The translations under genes were made by a program, and so were the position numbers. A stretch of 64,000 nucleotides of DNA from Cryptomeria japonica (taxonomy: Eukaryota; Streptophyta; Pinopsida; Cupressales; Cupressaceae), in NCBI RefSeq assembly GCF_030272615.1, contig NC_081413.1, positions 717,605,867 through 717,669,866 on the forward strand, read 5' to 3'. Positions 56,098-64,000 of the stretch are shown here, piece by piece. Every line of letters starts with the position of its first letter. The first letter of the stretch is position 1. The notes under the pieces were generated by a model that saw only the letters and a list, made by a program, of their open reading frames with translations, was not told the origin of the DNA and ran no database searches.

Positions 56098-57115
56098 TAA
56101 CACTTATCAACTCTGGTACTTTGGAGAATCAACAACATTCACCAGCAAGCAAATGACTCATGCACAGTCACCAGTATCTGGTACACCGATAGAATATAAT
56201 GATCACTAACACTTAGAATGGCATGGAAAACACTTGGTTATGTCAAAGCCATCGTTTTGACACTTTGTCTTGGAGATTTGATTATTGGCATATTCATATT
56301 TGCATATTTGCTATTACTAGCAAATAGGTCCAGGTTATACACCGGTAGGTTTATCTTTTCCAGATCAGCATGGCACACTATGGAGATGATTTATTGTTGT
56401 TGTAAATGCATTAAGTAGACATGTTGAATTGATTATTGTATCGAGCATTAATTTAATTGTAAATTGATTTTATTGTAATATCTTTTAGAGCCGACCTACT
56501 AAAATTGGTCCTAGGTTATAATATAAATGTAAGATCTTATTTGTAAGATCAAATGTGGAATGCGAAGAAGAATTGTGAGAAGGTATATGTGAGAATAAGA
56601 AGAGCTATACACGCAGACATCATTTGAAGGTGAAGTAAGGTTTTTGTGAAATCATATTAGAACTACACCGGTATTGAATCCAGCATATGAAGATGCTATT
56701 TTGAGCAGTACATTCTTATTGGTTTTAACCATCCAATTGTAGTCAGTGTGACTCCTATTTTGTGTTTGAGCAATGAGCTCTAGGCGCTTGGCTTTTCTGC
56801 ATGTGCAGACCCCATTTGTATACACTTACTATCTGCAGTAGTATCATCTAATTGTGGGTAAGGTTTCCCACCATGGTTTTTCCCCTTATAGGGTTTCCAT
56901 GTGCAAATATTGGTGTTAAGTGTCGTGGATGACTTTGTCTTTTTGTTTCATGAATTAATATTTATCGGTATTGCAATAAACTAATAAAACTGTCTACCAA
57001 TATAAAATACTGGTTTACCAGTATTAAGCAATAAGTTGGTTAAGTTGTTTTGGTTTGAATTTATTTGATAACTGATTCACCACCCCCCCCTCTCAGTTGC
57101 CTCCGGGACCTAACA
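56098..57115 (+). repeat. Copia2 3' LTR, remainder
   Basis: It continues from TAACACTTATCAACTCTGG after the NaG target duplication and ends GGGACCTAACA, followed by CTATC. It aligns with 42620-43646 with many scattered single-base changes. Confidence 0.9.
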
Positions 57116-57120
57116 CTATC

Positions 57121-58493
57121 ACCATAAAAATCCCACAAGCTAAGCTTCCCACAGATCAATATGGAAAAGGCCTTCTCATTATGCAAAGAATGGGTTATGA
57201 TGGTCAAAGTGCTTTGGGCACTTACAAGCATGGACGCCATGAGCCGATACAACCAGAATTAAAGCCCAAAGATAACACAGGATTAGGCTTTCAAAAGGAG
57301 ATCCTGCCTAAGCTTAGATTCAAAGGGAAACCCAACAAACCTCTATATCAGCCTACTACAACCATAAAGAGGTCACCTTTGATTATATCAGCAACACCAA
57401 ACACCATAGAAACTGCACCATTGAGGCTAAAAATCCCAGCAAAACCATCCACAAAACCAATCATCCCACCCATCAAACTGGCAACCAATCAGCAGCAACC
57501 AAAACATCAATAGCACCATTAACAACAACAACTATATTAGAATTCCCAGCAATATCGACAACACTGACAAATCTAGCAGAAGCAACAGAGTCAACAACAC
57601 CGATACTCCCCATATCAGATTCACTGATCCCAATAATCCTACCTGCAACACCAATCATTCCTTCTATCCAGGTACATTAGCCGATCACACCTACAGTGTT
57701 TAACTCAAAGGACATCCTAGTGTGGTATAGTAATCGGATACTGGAAAGCGACTCAGAGACTGACTCATATGAATGGGAATTTGATTCCATCGAGCATAAT
57801 ACTTCAAATGAGGAAGACACATCACTACCTCCACCCCGCAAAGACATCCCTGTTTACTGAGAAGCACAGATAAAGACCTCTTGGGTTCCTGAGCTGGAAA
57901 CATCTTCCACAGACCCTACATCACATCCTATGCCTGATTCTGACAGGGAGAGTACCATCAATGACCTTCACCACAATGTCTTAACCCTCACTGACATATC
58001 TAACAAACTTAACCTAATCAATGAGGTAATGCCCATTATTCATCCTGAACTCATCAAATCGAACCAACCTAATTCCCCATGTCTTGACCATTTCCAAAAC
58101 AATGAGGCGATCATTGAATTTTTGGAACTATGGGATAATATACCAAGTGGGGATCACAAAGCTAGATTCATCATTGAACTTAATTGTGTAGCATACTTTG
58201 GGGCGGATGCCAAACCTTTCAGCTGCAAAAATATAACAATAAAACATGGATCTTCTAGTGAAAACCACACTGTGGCACTATTTGATCCCAAAAAGTAAAA
58301 AGAAAAAGTGTATCCAATGGTGAAAACCTCTTTGAGGCGCTGGAGGATGAAAGGTTTGACATTCTCCCTTCTAGTACACAATAAGAACGATCAATAATTC
58401 TCATTGAGGAAACCAAAGAATACAACATGGGGACTCCTAAAACTCCTCACCACATACATCTAACATCTCTTTTAACTCCAAAGGAATAGCTTA
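57121..58493 (+). pseudogene. Tat2 G-patch and linker
   Basis: It resumes the protease frame after Copia2. The G-patch reads YGKGLLIMQRMGYDGQSALG, matching YGKGYEIMQKMGYEGKGPI of Tat1. A Pro/Thr/Ile-rich stretch follows (about 57340-57680, several PIIP and TTTT-like runs). Then comes an acidic segment with DSETDSYEWEFDS, near-identical in theme to the Tat1 linker (DSETDSNEYEWS). Stops at about 57511, 57679, 57859, 58296 and 58381 break it. The linker has no enzyme motif. Confidence 0.8.
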
Positions 58494-60300
58494 AGTTTGT
58501 AGAATTCTTCCAGAAGTACCAGATTAACTTTGCATGGTCATATGCAAACATGTCTAGGCTTGATCCTGATTTAGTCATGCATCACCTCACTGTCGCAGAA
58601 GGAGCCAAACCTGTCAAGCAGAAACTTCACAAGATGCATCCCTAGATTGCGGTGCTAGTCAAAGCAAAACTTAAGAAACTCCTAGATGTTGGTTTTATTA
58701 GACCAATTGATTATGCGGATTGGATATCCAATATTGTGCCTGTCAGCAAACCAAATGGGGGCATCTGTATCTGTACTAACTTCAGAGATTTGAACAAAGC
58801 ATGTCCTAAAGATGACTTCCCCCTACCAAACATTGACATAATAGTGGACCTAACAGCAGGACATGCCATGCTTTCACTCATGGATGGCTTTTCAGGGTAA
58901 AATTAGATAAAGATTGCACCAGAGGATCAACATAAGACAACCTTCACATGTGCATGGGGAACATACTACTAGAATGTAATGCCTTTTGGTCTAAAGAATG
59001 TAGAAGCGACCTATCAAAGAGAAATGACCACCATCTTTCATGACATGATGCATACTATAATGGAAGATTATGTTGATGACTTACTGGAAAAATCACTAAC
59101 AAGAGAAGGTCATATGGAAATATTAGAGAAAATCTTTAACAGACTAGAACAATATCATGTTCAACTCAACCCAAAGAAATGTGTCTTTGGAGTAACCTCA
59201 AGGAAGCTTCTAGGATACATTGTCTCAAGGAAAGTCATTGAGGTCGATCCTACCAAAGTTAAAGCAATCATGGACATGCCACCTCCAAAGAACATCAGTC
59301 AGCTAAGGACATTACAAGGGCAACTACAAACCATCCGAAGATTCATTGCACAACTGGTAGATAAGTGCCACCCCTTTACACACCTATTACATAAGAACAT
59401 ATGCTTTCAATGGGATGCTAGATGTCAGCAAGCATTCCAGATGCTTAAAGACTATCTCATGAATACACCATTGTTGATCCCACCAGATCCGAGTAAGCCT
59501 CTACTATGCTATATATCAGAAACAAATACAATATTGGGTGTACTATTGGTACAATACAATGCAGAAGGGAAATAGTGTGTTGTTTACTACATCGCTCGCA
59601 CACTGGCTGGCTATGAAATCAATTACACACCTATTGAGCGAGATTTCCTATCAGTAATCTTGGCAGCCACTAAACTAAGGCACTATTTGTTAACACATAA
59701 AGTACAACTAATTGCAAAGAATGATCCACTCAAATACTTACTTAGTAAAGCAGCATTTCCAGGCCGCTTGGCCAAATGGGTGATGATTCTAAGTTAATTT
59801 GACATTGAGTATGTGGACCGTAAGGCTATTAAGGGTCAAGTTATTGTAGATCAGTTGGTCGATGCTCCCCTCATAAGTGATCATCCTCTCATTTCAAATT
59901 TTCTAGATGAAGAGATATTCATGATCATAACAGCACAACCATGGAAACTATACTTTGATGGTTCATACACTAGGCATGGCTCGGGGGTAGGCATTCTGTT
60001 TATCACACCTCAAGGTGATAGCATCCCAAAGTCTTACAGGCTCACATTTCCATGCACAAACAACATAGCTGAATATGAGGCCTTGATCATAGGACTTTGG
60101 CTAGCCATACAATGGAAGTTACAAGAGCTACAGATATATGGCGACTCCCAACTGGTCATCTGACAAGTAACATATGAATATCAGACCAAGGATGACAAAC
60201 TCATGTCGTACAAGAAAATGGTGGATAGTTTAAAAGCATCATTTACTACTATCACCTTTGAGTAGGTACCCAGAGATTAGAACCAAGCTGCTGACACTAT
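58494..60300 (+). pseudogene. Tat2 reverse transcriptase and RNase H
   Basis: RT motifs: KKLLDVGFIRPIDYADW, CTNFRDLNKACPKDDFPLPN, MPFGLKNVEATYQREM and the active site YVDDLLEKS (about 59070). The first RNase H includes LLCYISETNTILGVLLVQ and the thumb-like LLSKAAFPGRLAKWVM. The second starts PWKLYFDGSYTRHGSGVG and has CTNNIAEYEALIIGL and IYGDSQLVI (60130). All lie in one frame from about 58494 on. Stops are TAG or TAA at 58624, 58898, 58906, 58972, 59573 and 59795, TGA at 60161, and TAG at 60263 and 60278. Confidence 0.88.
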
Positions 60301-61694
60301 TGCTACCATCGTACCTCTCCTAGATCTTCCACAAAATTCAACACGCTATGAGTTCTTGGTAGACCAGCTTTGGATTCCCACTTATGATATCCCCGAATTC
60401 AAGATGATATGTCACCTTGTCGGTTCTGAATCCCCATGGTATGGTAAGTTCTACACCTACCTCCGCAATCACACACTTCCTCCTAACCAATTGAATAACC
60501 AACATAAAACCTTCATTCGCCAAACCGCTCAATAAACCATTATTGCTGAAACTCTATACCGATGCAGTCTTGATGGTACTCTCCTTTGATGTCTAGAACA
60601 AGATGAGATAACAATAGCCTTGGAAGAGGTACATGAAGGAATTTTTGGAACTCACACAAATGGTCCTTCCCTAGCAAAGAAGATCATACGTGTTGGATAC
60701 TATTGGTTGTCTATGGAAAAAGACTCATATTACTTTGTCAGAAAATGCAAAAAATGCCAAGTTCATGGAGACCCGATACATGCACCAACACAAGAATTGA
60801 AACCAATCACAACACCATGGCCTTTTTGTCAATGGGGACTTGACCTTGTGGGTAAAATCCATCCATCTTCATCTAATGGCCATAAGTTCATCATTACCGC
60901 TACTAAATAATTCACAAACTGGATCGAAGTTGTTCCACTTACCCAAGTCACCGACAAGCAGATCGCCTCATTCATCCTTAATTACATCATCTGCCGGTAT
61001 GGTGTACCCATGTCTATCATCATAGATAACGGGCTTCCTTTCAAAAATCAAGATGTCCGTGAGCTCTGTGAGAAGTTTCACATCCAACACCACTTTTCCA
61101 CTCCCTATTAACCACAAGGCAATGGTCAGGCTGAAGCATCAAACAAGAACATATTAAGAATCCTCAAGAAGACAGTTAGTGATGCTGGTCATGATTGGCA
61201 CGTTCAATTGAATCCAGCACTATGGGCATATCGAACTAGCATTCGAACCTGTACAGGCGCAACTCCCAACTCACTAGTCTATGGCACATAAGATATCTTA
61301 CCTATCGAGGTCGAGATACCACCTCTATGGGTTTCCTTGCACAATCACATTGATGATGAAGCATACAGAGTATCCTATCTCCAAGACTTAGAGCTACTTG
61401 ATGAGAAATGACAAGTTGCATACAATCACCTCAAGGCCTATCAACAACGTATGAGCAAAAGCTATAATCATCGAGTTAGACCTCGCATATTTGAGGTAGG
61501 TGATCTTGTTCTTTGAGAGAATCCTCGTAATCAACCAAACTGAGAACATCAAGGGAAGTTTGAATCAAACTAGCTGGGTTGATATGTTATCACTGTTGTA
61601 TTTGGGTCTGAGGCATATCAGTTGGCTACTTTAGAAGGAGAACCACTAGCAGATCCGATCAACAACATGCACCTTAAAAAATTTTATACATAAG
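60301..61694 (+). pseudogene. Tat2 integrase
   Basis: The zinc-binding part is seen as HEGIFGTHTNGP with RKCKKCQVHGDP (60630-60780). The core shows WGLDLVGKIHPSSSNGHKF, IIIDNGLPFKNQDV and [13 protein letters not shown] with all three acidic residues. The C-terminal part, absent from Tat1, has YGTxDILPIEVEIPP, KSYNHRVRPRIFEVGDLVL and EGEPLADPINNMHLKKFYT, ending at TAA 61692-61694. No chromodomain is seen, in keeping with the Tat lineage. About ten in-frame stops are scattered through it. Confidence 0.88.
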
Positions 61695-63312
61695 TTGTAC
61701 AAAGCATCAGGCTCCCATGCATATCAGGAAAAATACCAAAAACATTCAAATAAATGTCCTGAAGAAAATACAAAAAAATCAAAATAGTAAAGAAAAATCA
61801 TGCATCCAAACGGTGAACAACCACTCCGGTGGCACCTTGGGTAAGTGCAATGGTGAAAACCTAGAAAACAGGTGCCACTCGTAAAGGATATGGCTCCATT
61901 GTCTTTTAGACTTTTTGTGATCACATTCACTACATTCACTCATCCATCAGTCCAAAACCATGGCTTGTTATTGATCTGCAATCAAGTATAGTACTTCATG
62001 CGTCTTGCATCCCGCTTTTTCATAGTCATATCTAAATTGGCGGTAATGCCCTTAATCTAGTTGATGGAAGTGGATTCTACATTATTTTGTGATTCATTGA
62101 GTTCTTCATTCAAAACTATCTCACAAAATCCAAAAACATAGAAAAACTATCTCACAAAATCCAAAAACATCAGAAAACATCAAACAAATAGAAACATGGC
62201 AACACCTTGTACATACGTTTTTCAAAGCAGATACCAAACAAACATTGTGAAATAATCAAACGATGAACACTTATCACATTGACCAAACAATCAACATCGA
62301 CACACAAACTATCTTAACAGGGATAAATCTATCCTCACCAAAACAAAGACAAGATAACATTTTCTTTGACAAGAAAATTTTGTCTAAGCTATCAAGTACT
62401 TGGTCGGTTTGTTAGTTATTTATTCATTTATATCAGGTTCCTATGCTACTTCAGGATATCCACAAGTGATTAGAGTGGTCGGGATGGTTCCTAAGCATTG
62501 TTTGTATGTCTTCTGTGAATTATTCCAATGAAGTTCTGGGGCATGTACTGATGGTGTCTACGTGGGAAGTTCACTAAGCTACGTGATCTTATGCAAAATA
62601 CAGTCATGGATCACTACGGCTTGTTGCCTAAAGCATATACCTCGACCATATGAGCATGATACATTATGGAGGGTCCATATTCTTTATTCTTTATTTATGC
62701 TGCTTGCTTACAGGTACAATGCTCCATCCTTGGTTCCTACTGCCTCATCCAAGATTGATACCACCATGCTCAATGATGAAAAATAAAGCACTATGGATCA
62801 TCATTCCATCTCATTTGTATATATTGCATTATGTTGCATTCCATCCATCCACACATTCATAAATAGTTGCATATCATTTATACATAGTAATGACAATGGG
62901 TGCATACTCTATTTTCCTCTTCTTCCATAGGAATGAGTCATAGGTCATCCATTTCTTCTATCTAACATCGAATCCCCCCCTCACCCTCCCTATCTTGATC
63001 ATCAACATCATCATAATCCCTTCATCATTTCCCATCAACACAATCAAGCTATGTTCATCACCATCCATTCTCTAACAGGAGGGATTGTGCTTCCCATCCT
63101 AAGTCATCCATGCAATCAAGCAAGTTACTCTATCTACACAGGCACATCGGCTCACACACACGTAGACTATCAACAGATACTCTGATCAAGTATCTTCGGG
63201 TCTATGGAAAACCTATACTATAACAGGCATTTATCATAATGACCTAGTCTCAACGGGGCTACTATGATTCACCACAACCATCCATCACACACACACACTA
63301 TCAATTCATCAA
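61695..63312 (+). other. Tat2 3' untranslated region
   Basis: No credible gene. A 28-bp segment (AACTATCTCACAAAATCC and on) is repeated in tandem at 62115-62175. GGGGCATGTACTGATGG before TGTCTACG (62539-62562) looks like a polypurine-tract and LTR junction, but what follows does not match the Tat2 5' LTR. The part from 62960 on is CA-rich with short (CA)n runs, up to the inserted LTR at 63313. Confidence 0.5.
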
Positions 63313-64000
63313 TGTGAGGCCTCACCTCGACTCAGTCTGACATTTTAGTGATTTTTATATATTGACCACCATGGATTCCTTATTTTGATGCATTTTGAAA
63401 CTTAGAACTTATATGATTTCAGGATTTGGATAACTTTGCTATGTTTTGATGATTTACTTATATGCTTTATGAGATAGAACACTACATGATTGTTAGATAA
63501 GATGATATTGCAATGATAGATGTCGTTATTGAATTTGCAGGACTTTACTATGATAATAGAACTATGATGTATGGTTGAGTTTATGTGAATTAGGATGAAA
63601 TTGCTTATGTGAAATTGCTTGATAAAATATGTATTTAATCTGTGCAGATGAAAATTGTATGCAAGTGATGATGTGTATTGTTATTCCTTTGAATTATATT
63701 ATATGTGGATATTTGAAAGTACTAATGTGTAAATTGAGATGTGCAGGAAATTAACTGTGACCATGGAAAATTACGGAGAACCAAACCTAGACTTATGTAT
63801 GTTCGTAAGCCAGGGGTTGTCTATTTGGAGAGACAACACCCCGTTTGTGTTGTATTTTAGTCATAACAGTATATGTTGCATGTGTGTTAAGTGTCATTTA
63901 AAGTTATTGTGTAAAATCCACAAGAGACGATTTCATATTTTAAATTGTAAAAGTGTTTTATTTATGTCACTTGACACGTGTGGATTTAAGTTTAAATGTT
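63313..64000. repeat. Second copy of the 4.0-kb LTR family, cut by window end
   Basis: It starts TGTGAGGCCTCACCTCGACTC and matches 31480 to about 32190 with scattered changes, including the shared words ACCATGGAAAATTACGGAG and GGGGTTGTCTATTTGGAG. Whether it is a solo LTR or the end of a complete element cannot be seen. Confidence 0.85.

Larger units (their letters stand above)
42577..57115 (+). mobile_element. Copia2: Copia-type retrotransposon inserted in Tat2
   Basis: It is flanked by a perfect target duplication CTATC (42572-42576 and 57116-57120). LTRs start TGTTGGTATTTG and end GACCTAACA. The 5' LTR is 42577-43646. The 3' LTR is 48198-48240 plus 56098-57115, split by NaG. The single gag-pol frame (43703-47854) has only four internal stops. 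By eye the two LTRs differ more than the two LTRs of the nested NaG, as expected for the older host element. Confidence 0.9.
30020..64000 (+). mobile_element. Tat2: Tat-lineage Ty3/Gypsy retrotransposon, nested, runs off the window
   Basis: Order on the plus strand: 5' LTR (30020-31479 and 35450-35741), primer-binding site, 4-kb leader, gag (39830), protease, G-patch, RT, two RNase H parts, integrase (to 61694) and a 3' untranslated region. A 4-kb solo LTR, Copia2 and a second copy of the 4-kb LTR are inserted. The protein wording is close to Tat1 (for example MPFGLKN, HDMMHT, MEDYVDD, LGRPWIH or FGRPWIH), but LTRs and primer site differ, so the two belong to different families. The 3' LTR is not in the window. 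The left flank is GAGAT (30015-30019). Confidence 0.8.

Noticed and set aside
62539-62562. Polypurine-tract and LTR junction (GGGGCATGTACTGATGG before TGTCTACG) as the Tat2 3' LTR start
   Set aside because: The following 750 bp do not match the Tat2 5' LTR start TGTAGACACATAAATC, so the 3' LTR is probably beyond the window.

Overview
This window is nuclear DNA of a land plant, very likely a seed plant with a large, repeat-rich genome. A gymnosperm is possible but the sequence alone does not prove it. Everything that can be recognised is transposable-element sequence, mostly LTR retrotransposons inserted into one another. I see no host gene, tRNA, rRNA or CRISPR array. The background is AT-rich, with two short GC-rich islands that both lie inside giant LTRs.

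Left half (1-29120). One minus-strand Ty3/Gypsy element of the Tat type ('Tat1') frames this half. Its 5' LTR is 27996-29120, a decayed primer-binding site is 27974-27992, a long leader follows, then gag (25767 down), protease and G-patch, RT/RNase H and integrase (to 18679), and its 3' LTR is cut by the window start (1-225, polypurine tract at 226-240). Between integrase and the 3' LTR lies a plus-strand (antisense) gene of the plant mobile domain (PMD) family at 558-3513, with a probable intron. A Copia-type minus-strand element ('Copia1', 4299-18678) is inserted in the integrase. It holds no recognisable pol. It has a remnant with five zinc knuckles and a roughly 1,125-codon open frame of unknown function. 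A giant-LTR, apparently non-coding element (LTR 12966-17492, internal part to about 9540) is inserted just after the Copia1 primer-binding site.

Middle (29121-30019). A relic of a third Copia element ('Copia3', minus strand) separates the two halves: part of an LTR, a polypurine tract, and the last codons of pol.

Right half (30020-64000). A plus-strand Tat element ('Tat2') runs from its 5' LTR (30020-31479 plus 35450-35741) past the window end. Its 5' LTR is split by a 4.0-kb solo LTR (31480-35444, target duplication CAACC). Its gag-pol is split by a plus-strand Copia element ('Copia2', 42577-57115, duplication CTATC). The 3' LTR of Copia2 is in turn split by a minus-strand non-autonomous Gypsy element ('NaG', 48241-56092, duplication CCTAC). 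A second copy of the 4.0-kb LTR family begins at 63313 and runs off the window.

State of the genes. Several long frames are free of frameshifts and broken almost only by TAG and TGA codons. The two NaG LTRs differ, by eye, only by transitions. Both fit decay through deamination of methylated cytosine in silenced elements. The points most worth a second look are the antisense PMD gene of Tat1, the paired 20-21-bp repeat arrays found 5' to gag and inside the PMD intron, the unknown long frame of Copia1, and the GC-rich tandem hairpin arrays in two unrelated giant LTRs.
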